The notes below the pieces were generated by a model. It was not told where the DNA came from. It did no database searches and was given only the letters and a program-made list of their open reading frames with translations. Source: Pantoea sp. (GTDB lineage: Bacteria > Pseudomonadota > Gammaproteobacteria > Enterobacterales > Enterobacteriaceae). Taken from it: a stretch of 64,000 nt of DNA. Positions 16,773 through 24,929 of the stretch are shown one piece after another. The stretch lies in NCBI RefSeq assembly GCF_028283705.1, contig NZ_JAPWKD010000022.1:62001-126000 (forward strand), given 5' to 3'. Position 1 is the stretch's first letter; every line of letters begins with the position of its first letter. The position numbers were made by a program, and so were the translations under genes.

Positions 16773-16893
16773 TCTGTCTGCTCTTTCTGTCCTTACCTGG
16801 ATGCTTATCATCGCAGTTGACGTTGTAAAAGCAACAGGAAATACCCGCAATCGCGTTACAGGTCTGACACCTGCCACGCGTGGGCGGGCAGGA
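16773..16893. other. cyaA-lptM gap lacking cyaY
   Basis: Only 121 nt separate the cyaA stop from the lptM start, too short for the roughly 106-codon frataxin gene cyaY that occupies this place in E. coli. The gap holds a 6-bp hairpin (CCTGCC/GGCAGG) past the cyaA stop without a U-tract. It also holds a possible lptM promoter, TTGCTT-17 nt-ATGATA. Confidence 0.6.
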
Positions 16894-19452
16894 TCAGTGC
16901 ATTTGGTAGCGGGGCTGGAAATCGCCGTTGTCGTTGTCAGGCTGTGTGGCACAAAGCTGCGTCAGGGTCTGGCTGCGGAACGGGATCACCTGAAAGCGAT
17001 CGCCGGTATTCACAATTTGATAAAACTGCGGCAGGTTGAAATTGATAAAACTGGAGCCGTAAGTGAAGCGGTCATGTGATGACGAATAAAAACGGCTGAC
17101 GTCACGCACCAGTTCCTCTTTGCTGCCTTCGCAATGGTGATACACCTCAACGCGATTGCTTTCATCAAGGATATAAATGTTGAAGCCACGGTCATCATTG
17201 GTGTCTTCGAAGAAGAACTGAATAATGCCCTCGCTGGCATAGCCATTCACCACTGGCGGCAGCGGCGTCTGATTCGACTCCACCTTAATCGACAGGCCGT
17301 GCAGCTTGTTGTTAGAAATCGCGCCATAGAATTCGACCGCGTTTTCCAGTTTCTGCACCGACACACTCATGCGTTCAAAGAACAGTCCCCAGGTTTGTCC
17401 CGCCATACGCAACGCTTTGAAACGGCCCGGCTCCTGACGCGTACTGGAGAGACGCAGTTCGATGCATTCCGACACCAGTTGCTGGACACGGGTACGAATC
17501 AGGCCACGCAGATGCTGACTGTAGCAGAACACTTCGACCGTGTCCGGCGGGGCCGCATCCTGATGCATTTTACCGAGAATGGTTTTCAGGGCTTCGATCA
17601 TCGCCTGCTCACCGCTGAAATGCAGGGTACGCACTTCATTCCATGAGTTACGGTACAGCAGATCGATACTGCCAATCAGGCATTGCTGCTGCTGACCGAA
17701 ACTGAACACATCCAGCTTACGGAAATCAAAATGCACCACCTGATTGCGGAATGCCGAGGTGGGATCGTGTTCAAGGTTGACGATAATCGCCAGGTGACGA
17801 ATTTCACACGGGCTGTAGAGCGCTTTCGGCGTCGGTGCCGGTACGCGCAACGGGAAATGATGCGAAACATCATTTACCAGCTCCTGCAAACGCGGCAGGT
17901 CACAGAACTCGTTGCCTTTGATATGCAGACGGGTTTTGCTGGTCAGCAGCCCATTGAACCACGCCCACGCCACCAGTTTGTTCAGGTAGCGGTTATATTC
18001 CAGCGGCTGATGGCTGATGATGGAACTCATATCCGGCGACTGGTTATACAGATACCAACCCGCACGATTGGCCCGGCCTGCCGGGACATGAATAAAGGTC
18101 AGATTGGGTTCTGACAGGTCCGGGGAGATCTGCGGGTTAACCAGCGTCACTTTACCCGGCAGCGCTTCAAACGCGGCATACAGTTTACGCGTCAGCACAC
18201 CAATATCCTGCGGGCTGGCGCTGACACTTAAATTGTTACGACGGGCAAAGCGGATCAGGTTGCGATAGCTTTGCATCATCGCATCCAGCAATTCATTGTG
18301 TGCTTCACGCACGCGTTCGATTTTCCACTGCGCGCGGTTATCCAGCACCGCCAGCTTCTCATCATCCCAGCCCCACTCGCGCACCAGCTGCGATAAAATT
18401 TCACGCCGCCAGCCCGAGCGATGATGGTTTTCTTCGCTGGAGAGTTTTTCACAGACTTTGAGATAGAAGCAGCGACGTACCAGGTCGAGACGCGCCAAAT
18501 CGTCAATGCTGGTAAGGTAGCGCGTCACGCGCTCCAGCATCATGCAGTAAGGATCAAGACCGAAGCAGACGATTTCGCCATCATGCAGGCGTTGCTTGAT
18601 ATCCATCGCCAGCAGTTGAGTGTTGGGATATTCCCAGCTATAGGCTTCCAGCAGCAAGGTTTTCAGCACTGCTTTGTAGGGGGAGTCGATGCTTTTATAC
18701 AACTGCCACAGGCTGGCACCGAAGTATTCTTCCGCCGACAAGGTGCCGAGACCACCGAGATCGAGCCATTCGTTCGGCGTCAAAACGCCCTGCGCGTAAA
18801 GCGACATGACGTAATCATCATAATGATGCTCTTCTTCACCGGGCACCATGTTCCACAGAATGCGTTTACCCGCCATACGCACGGCGGTACGGTAAAACTC
18901 ATCCAGCAGCAAAATATGTTGGGTCGAGCCGCAATCTTCCGCACCGAGACTGCCGCTTTCGTTATGACGGAAACGGTTCTCATCAATCAGGAAGAAGCTG
19001 ACTTCCACGCCCATCGAGACACACCACTTCTGCAACAGCGTACATTTACGTTGCAGGTTGAGGCGTTCTTCATTATCCAGCCAGGATTGGTGGCACACCC
19101 AGATATCGAGATCGGACACGCTGTTCTGACCGACCGAAGAAGTGCTGCCCATGGAATAGATGCCGGTGATCGGCATTTCGCCTTTGGCATCGGTGCTGAG
19201 ATTCAGCGGCTGACGACCCGCCAGCTCCTGCAACAGCTGCTGCTGGTTTTCATCAGGCGTGTAAAAGCTGATGCCATGTGGAACGTTACCCTCAAGGTAA
19301 CCCGGCATCAGCGGATGATGATAATGCAATAATGTTGGCAGCAGACTGTAGACGTGCTGGAAAGCAGGTCCCATCGCAGCCAGCGCACGGTCAACGCGCA
19401 GCTGGTTGATAGCATCCAGTCTCTGTTTCAGTGTCTCAATGTAGAGGTACAA
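16894..19452 (-). CDS. cyaA: Adenylate cyclase (class I)
   Basis: The product is an 852-aa class I adenylate cyclase. The N-terminal catalytic half has the nucleotidyltransferase signature MGSTSSVGQNSVSDLDIWVC near residues 100-120, with GS and DxD metal ligands. The C-terminal half is the regulatory region that responds to the glucose PTS. The start is TTG at 19452, giving MYLYIETLKQRLDAINQLR exactly as in E. coli, where the weak TTG limits synthesis. A CRP site overlaps the promoter, implying negative feedback by cAMP-CRP. The gene diverges from hemC. Confidence 0.96.
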   Translation of the reverse strand: MYLYIETLKQRLDAINQLRVDRALAAMGPAFQHVYSLLPTLLHYHHPLMPGYLEGNVPHGISFYTPDENQQQLLQELAGRQPLNLSTDAKGEMPITGIYSMGSTSSVGQNSVSDLDIWVCHQSWLDNEERLNLQRKCTLLQKWCVSMGVEVSFFLIDENRFRHNESGSLGAEDCGSTQHILLLDEFYRTAVRMAGKRILWNMVPGEEEHHYDDYVMSLYAQGVLTPNEWLDLGGLGTLSAEEYFGASLWQLYKSIDSPYKAVLKTLLLEAYSWEYPNTQLLAMDIKQRLHDGEIVCFGLDPYCMMLERVTRYLTSIDDLARLDLVRRCFYLKVCEKLSSEENHHRSGWRREILSQLVREWGWDDEKLAVLDNRAQWKIERVREAHNELLDAMMQSYRNLIRFARRNNLSVSASPQDIGVLTRKLYAAFEALPGKVTLVNPQISPDLSEPNLTFIHVPAGRANRAGWYLYNQSPDMSSIISHQPLEYNRYLNKLVAWAWFNGLLTSKTRLHIKGNEFCDLPRLQELVNDVSHHFPLRVPAPTPKALYSPCEIRHLAIIVNLEHDPTSAFRNQVVHFDFRKLDVFSFGQQQQCLIGSIDLLYRNSWNEVRTLHFSGEQAMIEALKTILGKMHQDAAPPDTVEVFCYSQHLRGLIRTRVQQLVSECIELRLSSTRQEPGRFKALRMAGQTWGLFFERMSVSVQKLENAVEFYGAISNNKLHGLSIKVESNQTPLPPVVNGYASEGIIQFFFEDTNDDRGFNIYILDESNRVEVYHHCEGSKEELVRDVSRFYSSSHDRFTYGSSFINFNLPQFYQIVNTGDRFQVIPFRSQTLTQLCATQPDNDNGDFQPRYQMH

Positions 19453-19540
19453 GACGTTTCGCCTGATTGTCCCAGTGTTAAGCACCCTGTTTCCGAAATC
19501 TGCCACTTAATAATAAAGATGTCGGGCAAATTATTGCTGG

Positions 19541-19562
19541 AAACGTGATCAATCTAACACCT
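19541..19562 (-). promoter_or_regulatory. CRP site at the cyaA promoter
   Basis: On the minus strand the half-sites are TGTTA and TCACG separated by 6 nt, in the context AGGTGTTAGATTGATCACG. This matches the E. coli cyaA P2 CRP site almost base for base as I recall it. A -10-like TTAGAT with -35 TTTACG 16 nt upstream overlaps it, so CRP would repress. The identification rests on remembered sequence and on the consensus TGTGA-N6-TCACA. Confidence 0.75.
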
Positions 19563-19735
19563 GGCAGATTGACCGTAAAGAAAGTTGCGCTACTTAACAG
19601 TTTAGCACGTTCCGAACTCTACCCTGTGTTTTCGGACTAAGACCACAGAATGTTTCCCGGACATCACGGTGAAATCTGACAGCATTCCCCCATCGATGAT
19701 AGGATATTCGGTGAACGATCAAAACGGTTAACAGC

Positions 19736-20680
19736 ATGTTAGACAAAATTTTCAGAATTGCTACAAGACAAAGCCCTCTGGCACTTTGGCAGGCACAATA
19801 TGTCCAGCAGCGCCTGATGGCAGCCCACCCGGGCCTGCGCGTGGAACTGGTTCCGATGGTCACCAAAGGTGATGTCATCCTTGATACGCCGCTGGCTAAA
19901 GTGGGCGGGAAAGGGCTTTTCGTCAAGGAACTGGAACTGGCGATGTTGGAAAACCGCGCCGACCTCGCCGTGCATTCTATGAAGGATGTGCCGGTGGATT
20001 TCCCTGAAGGACTCGGGCTGGTCACCATCTGCGAGCGCGAAGATCCGCGCGATGCCTTCGTCTCTAATCATTACGACTCCATCGATGCCCTGCCGCAGGG
20101 TGCGGTGGTGGGTACTTCCAGCTTGCGTCGTCAATGCCAGCTCAGCGCTCGCCGTCCCGACCTGGTGATTCGCTCACTGCGCGGCAACGTGGGTACCCGC
20201 CTCGGCAAACTGGATGCCGGTGAATATGATGCGATTATCCTCGCCGCTGCCGGGCTAAAACGCCTCGGGCTGGAAGATCGTATCCGCCTGGCTTTACCAG
20301 CGGAACTGTCGTTACCCGCCGTGGGCCAGGGCGCAGTCGGCATTGAATGCCGTCTCGACGATGCCGAACTGATTACCCTGCTGCAGGCGCTGAATGACGG
20401 CGATACCGCCGTTTGCGTACGCGCCGAACGTGCGATGAATACTCGTCTCGAAGGCGGTTGCCAGGTACCGATTGGCAGCTTTGCCGTGCTGGAAGAAGGC
20501 GATCAGTTGTGGCTGCGTGGTCTGGTCGGTTCACCTGATGGCAGCCAGATGATCACCGGTGAACGCCGTGGTCCACGCGATCAGGCCGAAAAGATGGGCA
20601 TTTCACTGGCGGAAGAACTGCTGGAAAATGGCGCGCGCGACATTCTGCGTGAGGTATATCAGGGACAGCCGCCCGCATGA
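19736..20680 (+). CDS. hemC: Porphobilinogen deaminase
   Basis: The product has 314 aa and carries every catalytic landmark of hydroxymethylbilane synthase. D84 is in SMKDVP, the arginine cluster is in GTSSLRRQ and SLRGNVGTRL, and the cofactor-binding cysteine C242 is in LEGGCQVP. It polymerises four porphobilinogens into hydroxymethylbilane. The ATG at 19736 directly precedes LDKIFRIATRQSPLALWQ. It is the first gene of hemCDXY, divergent from cyaA. A possible -35 TTGACC with -10 TACTTA 16 nt downstream lies near 19570-19595, but it is weak. Confidence 0.96.
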   Translation: MLDKIFRIATRQSPLALWQAQYVQQRLMAAHPGLRVELVPMVTKGDVILDTPLAKVGGKGLFVKELELAMLENRADLAVHSMKDVPVDFPEGLGLVTICEREDPRDAFVSNHYDSIDALPQGAVVGTSSLRRQCQLSARRPDLVIRSLRGNVGTRLGKLDAGEYDAIILAAAGLKRLGLEDRIRLALPAELSLPAVGQGAVGIECRLDDAELITLLQALNDGDTAVCVRAERAMNTRLEGGCQVPIGSFAVLEEGDQLWLRGLVGSPDGSQMITGERRGPRDQAEKMGISLAEELLENGARDILREVYQGQPPA

Positions 20681-21417
20681 CCATCCTCGTGACCCGTCCC
20701 GAGCCTGCTGCCAGCGAACTGGTCGCGCGATTGCGAACCCAGGGGAAACTGGCGTGGAGCCTGCCGCTGATTGAGTTCACGCCGGGTCGCGATGTCGATG
20801 ATTTGCCACAACAACTTTCTGACCTGCAACCGGACGACCTGGTGTTTTTGCTGTCACAGCAGGTGGTGACCTTTGCCCACCCCGCATTGCAGCGCCAGGG
20901 GTTTGCCTGGCCCACACAGCTCGATTATTACGCCATCGGTCGCAGCACGGCGCTGGCACTGCACACCGTCAGTAACCTGAAAGTAGACTATCCTCATGCG
21001 CGGGAAACCAGTGAAGAACTGGTGCGCCTGAACCGTCTGCAAAAAGTCAGTGGCAAGCGCGCCTTAATTCTGCGCGGCAGTCCAGGCCGCGAATTGCTGG
21101 CGGATACCCTGACGGAACGCGGTGTCGATGTCCGTTATTGTGAATGTTATCAGCGCTGTGAAAAGTATTATGACGGCGCGGTTGAAGGTCGTCGCTGGCG
21201 CGATCGCGGGATTACGACGCTGGTAGTGACCAGCGGCGAAATGTTACAACAACTGTTTGGGCTGTTTCCGCCAATCGATCGGCGGGAATGGTTATTACAC
21301 TGTCGGCTGCTGGTCGTCAGTGAACGTTTGGCTACCCTGGCAGCCAGCATGGGCTGGCAGGATATTGAGGTAGCCGATGGTGCCGATAACGATGCGCTGC
21401 TGCGTGCGTTACGCTGA
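20677..21417 (+). CDS. hemD: Uroporphyrinogen-III synthase
   Basis: This 246-aa two-domain protein has a HemD-type N-terminus (ILVTRPEPAASELVARLR) and VTSGEMLQQLF near residue 185. It closes hydroxymethylbilane with inversion of ring D to give uroporphyrinogen III. The ATG overlaps the hemC stop (ATGA), consistent with translational coupling of the two consecutive pathway enzymes. Confidence 0.94.
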   Translation: MTILVTRPEPAASELVARLRTQGKLAWSLPLIEFTPGRDVDDLPQQLSDLQPDDLVFLLSQQVVTFAHPALQRQGFAWPTQLDYYAIGRSTALALHTVSNLKVDYPHARETSEELVRLNRLQKVSGKRALILRGSPGRELLADTLTERGVDVRYCECYQRCEKYYDGAVEGRRWRDRGITTLVVTSGEMLQQLFGLFPPIDRREWLLHCRLLVVSERLATLAASMGWQDIEVADGADNDALLRALR

Positions 21418-21440
21418 ACTTAACATTGGGATGAGCCGCA

Positions 21441-22574
21441 ATGACGGAACAAAAAGCCTCCTCCGCCATGGTTGATGAAACTACCCCAGCGGGTAACAAC
21501 GCTACACCTCCGGCCGGTAAACCGCCTCGCAATAAAAAAAACGATGGCAAGGTACTGGGTGCAGTAGCGATTGTGATTGCGTTGGCGATTGGCGCGGGAC
21601 TTTACCTGAATGGGAAACACCAGGCCGACTTACAGGCTCAGACTAACCAGGATCTGAACGAGCAGCTGAGTGCGCTGCAACAGCAACTGGGCAGCGATAA
21701 ACAACAGCTGACGCAGCAACTGGAGAGCGCCAACAGCGCTTTACAGGAGGCGCGTAATCAACAGGACGCCAGCGCGAAGGAGCTTGAAGCGCTGCGGCAA
21801 AAAGTCGCCACTATTTCGGGTAACGATACCCGCACCTGGCTGCTGGCACAGGCTGACTATCTGGTCAAACTGGCGGGTCGTAAGCTGTGGAGCGATCAGG
21901 ATGTCACCACCGCCGCCGCCCTGCTGAAAAGCGCTGACACCAGCCTTGCCGAGATGAACGACCCCAGCGTGATGAATGTGCGTCGCGCCCTGACCCAGGA
22001 TATCAGTTCCCTATCGGCGGTCAGTCAGGTCGATTACGACGGTATCATTCTCAAACTGAATCAATTGTCGAACGGTGTCGATAATCTGCGTCTGGCCGAT
22101 AACGACAGCGATGATTCGCCGATGGATGCCGATGGCGGCGAGCTTTCCGGCTCCCTGCATGAGTGGCGACAAAACCTGGCGAAAAGCTGGCACAACTTTA
22201 TGGATGACTTCATCACCATCCGCCGTCGCGACAACACCGCCCAGCCATTACTGGCACCCAATCAGGATGTGTATCTGCGTGAAAACATTCGTTCACGTCT
22301 GCTGATTGCCGCGCAGGCGGTGCCACGTCATCAGGACGAAATCTATAAACAGTCGATTGATGCGGTGTCCACCTGGGTACGCGCCTGGTACGACACTAAC
22401 GATGCCGCCACCAAAGCCTTCCTTGAGCAACTGGATGAGCTGAGCCAGCAGAGCATATCGATGGATGTGCCCGACACGCTGGAGAGCCAGCCACTGCTGG
22501 AGAAACTGATGCAGACCCGCGTGCGTAATTTGCTGGCACAGCCAGCGGTTGCGGCTGACCAGCAGGGAGGCTAA
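21441..22574 (+). CDS. hemX: HemX membrane protein
   Basis: The product has 377 aa. A proline- and lysine-rich cytoplasmic lead (to about residue 35) is followed by one membrane helix (VLGAVAIVIALAIGAGLYL), a glutamine-rich coiled coil (about 60-125) and a globular periplasmic domain starting around TRTWLLAQADYLVKLAGRK. It is homologous to E. coli HemX. The protein was once annotated as a uroporphyrinogen methyltransferase, but no methyltransferase motif is visible, so an accessory or scaffold role is more likely. It starts 23 nt after hemD. Confidence 0.9.
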   Translation: MTEQKASSAMVDETTPAGNNATPPAGKPPRNKKNDGKVLGAVAIVIALAIGAGLYLNGKHQADLQAQTNQDLNEQLSALQQQLGSDKQQLTQQLESANSALQEARNQQDASAKELEALRQKVATISGNDTRTWLLAQADYLVKLAGRKLWSDQDVTTAAALLKSADTSLAEMNDPSVMNVRRALTQDISSLSAVSQVDYDGIILKLNQLSNGVDNLRLADNDSDDSPMDADGGELSGSLHEWRQNLAKSWHNFMDDFITIRRRDNTAQPLLAPNQDVYLRENIRSRLLIAAQAVPRHQDEIYKQSIDAVSTWVRAWYDTNDAATKAFLEQLDELSQQSISMDVPDTLESQPLLEKLMQTRVRNLLAQPAVAADQQGG

Positions 22575-22576
22575 GT

Positions 22577-23773
22577 ATGCTGAAAGTATTGATCCTTTTT
22601 CTGCTGCTGATTGCCGGAGTAGTACTTGGCCCGATGATTGCCGGTCACCAGGGTTATGTGCTGATTCAGACGGACAACTGGAATATTGAAACCAGCGTCA
22701 CTGGTCTGTGCATCATCCTGATCCTCAGCCTGCTGGTGATTTTGTTTGTGGAGTGGGTATTGCGCCGTCTGTTCCGTACAGGCGTCCGCACCCGCGGCTG
22801 GTTTACCGGTCGTAAGCGCCGCCGTGCCCAGCGTCAGACGCAAACCGCGCTGATGAAGCTGGCGGAAGGTGATTACAAGCAGGCTGAGAAGCTGCTGTCG
22901 AAAGATGCCGACCACGCCGATCAACCGGTTGCTAACTACCTGCTGGCTGCTGAAGCCGCTCAGCAACGCGGTGACGAAATTCGTGCCAACCAACATCTGG
23001 AACGTGCAGCGGAACTGGCGCAAAACGATACCATTCCGGTGGAAATCACCCGCGTTCGTCTGCAACTGGCGCGCAATGAGGACCACGCGGCCCGTCATGG
23101 CATCGATCGCTTGCTGGAAGTGGCCCCGCGTCACCCGGAAGTGTTGCGCCTGGCTGAACAGGCCTACATCCGTACCGGTGCCTGGGGTGCGTTGCTGGAT
23201 ATCCTGCCATCGATGCAGAAAGTGCAGATTAATAATGACACGCAGCGCGCAGCGTTGCAGCAGCAGGCATGGCTGGGGCTGATGAATCAGGCGATGGCCG
23301 ACCAGGGCAGCGATGGTCTGAAGCGCTGGTGGCAAAATCAGAGCCGTAAAACCCGCCAGGAAACCGCGTTGCAGGTTGCCATGGCGGAGCATCTGATTGA
23401 GTGTGATGATCCGGATACCGCACAATCCATCGTGCTGGATGGCCTGAAACGTCAGTATGACGACCGTCTGGTGCTGCTGATGCCGCGTATCAAAAGTGGC
23501 GATCCACAATCGCTGGAAAAAGCCCTGCGCAATCAGATCAAACAACACGGCGCCACACCTCTGCTGCATAGCACGCTGGGCCAGATGCTGATGCGCCACG
23601 GTGAATGGCAGCAGGCGGCAGAAGCCTTCCAGGCGGCGCTGGCACAGCGCCCGGATGCCTTTGATTATGCATGGTTGGCCGATGTTTACGATCGCCTGCA
23701 TCGCCCGGAAGAAGCGGCTAAGATGCGCCGCGAAGGCCTGCTCCTGACGCTGAAGAACAATCCCAGCGCCTGA
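22577..23773 (+). CDS. hemY: HemY, TPR-containing inner membrane protein
   Basis: This 398-aa protein begins with two membrane helices (residues 1-20 and about 40-60), followed by a soluble helical region with TPR-like repeats such as LLHSTLGQMLMRHGEWQQAAEAFQAAL. It matches E. coli HemY of the hemCDXY operon. It is not the protoporphyrinogen oxidase of Gram-positive bacteria that bears the same name. The heme-related role is inferred from the operon. It starts two bases after the hemX stop and ends at a strong terminator. Confidence 0.9.
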   Translation: MLKVLILFLLLIAGVVLGPMIAGHQGYVLIQTDNWNIETSVTGLCIILILSLLVILFVEWVLRRLFRTGVRTRGWFTGRKRRRAQRQTQTALMKLAEGDYKQAEKLLSKDADHADQPVANYLLAAEAAQQRGDEIRANQHLERAAELAQNDTIPVEITRVRLQLARNEDHAARHGIDRLLEVAPRHPEVLRLAEQAYIRTGAWGALLDILPSMQKVQINNDTQRAALQQQAWLGLMNQAMADQGSDGLKRWWQNQSRKTRQETALQVAMAEHLIECDDPDTAQSIVLDGLKRQYDDRLVLLMPRIKSGDPQSLEKALRNQIKQHGATPLLHSTLGQMLMRHGEWQQAAEAFQAALAQRPDAFDYAWLADVYDRLHRPEEAAKMRREGLLLTLKNNPSA

Positions 23774-23800
23774 TTTTTTTATGGTTGTATTTTTGTGCAC

Positions 23801-23824
23801 GCCGGGTTCGCCCGGCTTTTTTTT
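23801..23824 (+). terminator. hemCDXY intrinsic terminator
   Basis: A GCCGGG/CCCGGC 6-bp stem with a TTCG tetraloop is followed by eight T residues, 27 nt after the hemY stop. This is a textbook Rho-independent terminator, facing the convergent glmZ gene. Confidence 0.92.
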
Positions 23825-23867
23825 GCGCCGAAATTGAGACCACCGCAGGATTTAGCATTTTGCAGAT

Positions 23868-24066
23868 AAAAAAACACCTGCCAGAAGCAGGTGTAAGATC
23901 AGGTCGGTAAGACAACTGATGGTACCCGACTCAACGTAATGTCCTTCTAACTGCAGTAAGGCTTACGCGATACTGCCAGGCTGGACAACGGGTACCGTAA
24001 GGGGCTCTGCATCATTCCCAGGTTTATGCAGCATCAGCAGACATAAGAGGTGGAATGAGCATCTAC
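23868..24066 (-). ncRNA. glmZ: GlmZ small regulatory RNA
   Basis: The 5' end on the minus strand reads GTAGATGCTCATTCCACCTC, matching the start of E. coli GlmZ. The body and the position between hemY and the argX-hisR-leuT-proM tRNAs also match. The 3' end is an intrinsic terminator: a 7-bp stem CACCTGC/GCAGGTG (23875-23893) followed by seven T. The predicted length is about 199 nt, against about 207 in E. coli. GlmZ base-pairs with the glmS leader to activate glucosamine-6-phosphate synthase translation when glucosamine-6-phosphate is scarce. In E. coli it is cleaved by RNase E with RapZ and protected by GlmY. Its control region is unusually complete (see neighbouring entries). Confidence 0.92.
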
Positions 24067-24076
24067 AATTTCATTA

Positions 24077-24093
24077 TTGCATAAGTCGTGCCA
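24077..24093 (-). promoter_or_regulatory. Sigma-54 promoter of glmZ
   Basis: On the minus strand TGGCACGACTTATGCA has GG and GC exactly 12 nt apart, the sigma-54 -24/-12 spacing. The first base of glmZ (24066) lies 12 nt after the GC. A TATAAT-like AATAAT overlaps the -12 side, so a sigma-70 promoter could share the start, but no good -35 is visible. Confidence 0.85.
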
Positions 24094-24123
24094 GGTTGGC
24101 AGATAATGAATTTATTCGTTTTA

Positions 24124-24136
24124 TATCAATGAATTA
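24124..24136. promoter_or_regulatory. IHF site upstream of glmZ
   Basis: TATCAATGAATTA matches the IHF consensus WATCAANNNNTTR at every specified position. It lies between the sigma-54 promoter and the GlrR-type sites, where DNA bending would bring the activator to the polymerase. Confidence 0.75.
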
Positions 24137-24167
24137 AAAATAGAAGGGTTTTGGGGTTATCGCATCA

Positions 24168-24185
24168 TGTCGGGAAACCGCGACA
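24168..24185. promoter_or_regulatory. GlrR-type activator site 1
   Basis: TGTC-N10-GACA, the consensus reported for the response regulator GlrR at glmY/glmZ. It is about 105 bp upstream of the glmZ start. Confidence 0.8.
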
Positions 24186-24199
24186 TGCCGGGATAAAGC

Positions 24200-24217
24200 T
24201 GTCTCTGTCGGGCGACA
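24200..24217. promoter_or_regulatory. GlrR-type activator site 2
   Basis: A second exact TGTC-N10-GACA match, centred 32 bp from site 1 (three helical turns). Confidence 0.8.
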
Positions 24218-24262
24218 GGCAATGCAAGGATCTGTAAAAGCATTATAAATCATAAAATTACA

Positions 24263-24280
24263 TGTCGCCATCAGGAGACA
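24263..24280. promoter_or_regulatory. GlrR-type activator site 3
   Basis: A third exact TGTC-N10-GACA match, centred 63 bp from site 2 (six helical turns). The presence of three matches with helical phasing makes chance very unlikely. Confidence 0.8.
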
Positions 24281-24307
24281 ACCGACAAAATCACTGATCT
24301 ATAGACG

Positions 24308-24332
24308 AAAAAAAACCTGCTCTTAGCAGGTT
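24308..24332 (-). terminator. Terminator of the tRNA operon
   Basis: On the minus strand a 7-bp stem AACCTGC/GCAGGTT with a 5-nt loop is followed by a T-tract (24308-24315). It starts 17 nt after the CCA end of tRNA-Pro. Confidence 0.9.
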
Positions 24333-24348
24333 GTTTTTCATATTAAGA

Positions 24349-24425
24349 TGGTCGGCGAGAGAGGATTCGAACCTCCGACCCACTGGTCCCAAACCAGTTG
24401 CGCTACCAAGCTGCGCTACTCGCCG
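24349..24425 (-). tRNA. proM: tRNA-Pro (TGG)
   Basis: This 77-nt gene with encoded CCA starts CGGCGAG, pairing with CTCGCCG at the 3' acceptor strand. The anticodon TGG lies in CTGGTTTGGGACCAG and the T-loop is GGTTCGAATCC. It is the last gene of the four-tRNA operon, as in E. coli. Confidence 0.97.
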
Positions 24426-24451
24426 ATTTTTATCTATCTTAATATTTTGCC

Positions 24452-24538
24452 TGGTGCGAAGAGAGGGACTTGAACCCTCACGTCCGTAAGAACACTAACA
24501 CCTGAAGCTAGCGCGTCTACCAATTCCGCCACCTTCGC
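24452..24538 (-). tRNA. leuT: tRNA-Leu (CAG)
   Basis: This 87-nt class II tRNA has a long variable arm and encoded CCA. The acceptor GCGAAGG starts the gene and the anticodon CAG lies in CTAGCTTCAGGTGTTAG. It corresponds to leuT in the E. coli argX-hisR-leuT-proM operon. Confidence 0.97.
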
Positions 24539-24554
24539 ATGTCCCAGCAAAATC

Positions 24555-24631
24555 TGGGGTGGCTAATGGGACTCGAACCCACGACAACTGGAATCACAAT
24601 CCAGGGCTCTACCAACTGAGCTATAGCCACC
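24555..24631 (-). tRNA. hisR: tRNA-His (GTG)
   Basis: The gene is 77 nt with the anticodon GTG in CTGGATTGTGATTCCAG and encoded CCA. The extra 5' G (position -1) typical of tRNA-His is encoded at 24631 and faces C73, so the 5' end is taken there. Confidence 0.97.
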
Positions 24632-24694
24632 ATAAATCTTTTTACTACTTAACGCGGTATTTAAAACCACCGAAGCTCTTGCGCACAAACTTAA

Positions 24695-24771
<77 letters not shown>

Positions 24772-24792
24772 GTAGCGCCGTTGCGGATGGGC

Positions 24793-24821
24793 ATACTACG
24801 GACTTGGTACCAGACTGTCCA
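24793..24821 (-). promoter_or_regulatory. Promoter of the argX-hisR-leuT-proM operon
   Basis: The -35 TGGACA (24816-24821) and -10 TAGTAT (24793-24798) are separated by 17 nt. The discriminator GCCCATCCGC is GC-rich, as expected for a stringently controlled tRNA promoter. Confidence 0.75.
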
Positions 24822-24833
24822 GTGCTTTTTTAA

Positions 24834-24856
24834 TAAAAAAACGCGTTTGATTACGC
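24834..24856 (-). terminator. Possible terminator of the wec operon
   Basis: On the minus strand, 74 nt past the wecG stop, GCGT/ACGC with a 6-nt loop is followed by seven or more T. The stem is only 4 bp, so the call is weak, but a stop is expected here before the tRNA promoter. Confidence 0.4.
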
Positions 24857-24929
24857 TTTGTGCATTCCGTCGATAAATGCGGCACTTTCCCCTTCCTGCA
24901 ACCATGAATTGCTGCATTTATCAGCAATA

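Noticed and set aside
16801..17079. 92-codon plus-strand frame at the place expected for cyaY
   Set aside because: The translation lacks frataxin features (no acidic N-terminal helix, no conserved beta-sheet residues) and it mostly lies antisense to the cyaA end.
18421..19332. 303-codon plus-strand frame opposite cyaA
   Set aside because: Composition typical of an antisense frame. cyaA matches its family over its whole length on the other strand.
22571..23800. 409-codon open frame on the minus strand opposite hemY
   Set aside because: Antisense shadow of hemY. No motif, no ribosome site, and it would cross into the hemCDXY terminator region.
23882..24060. Peptide-coding potential within the hemY-tRNA gap
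   Set aside because: The conserved signal is the GlmZ RNA. No frame with a ribosome site is present.
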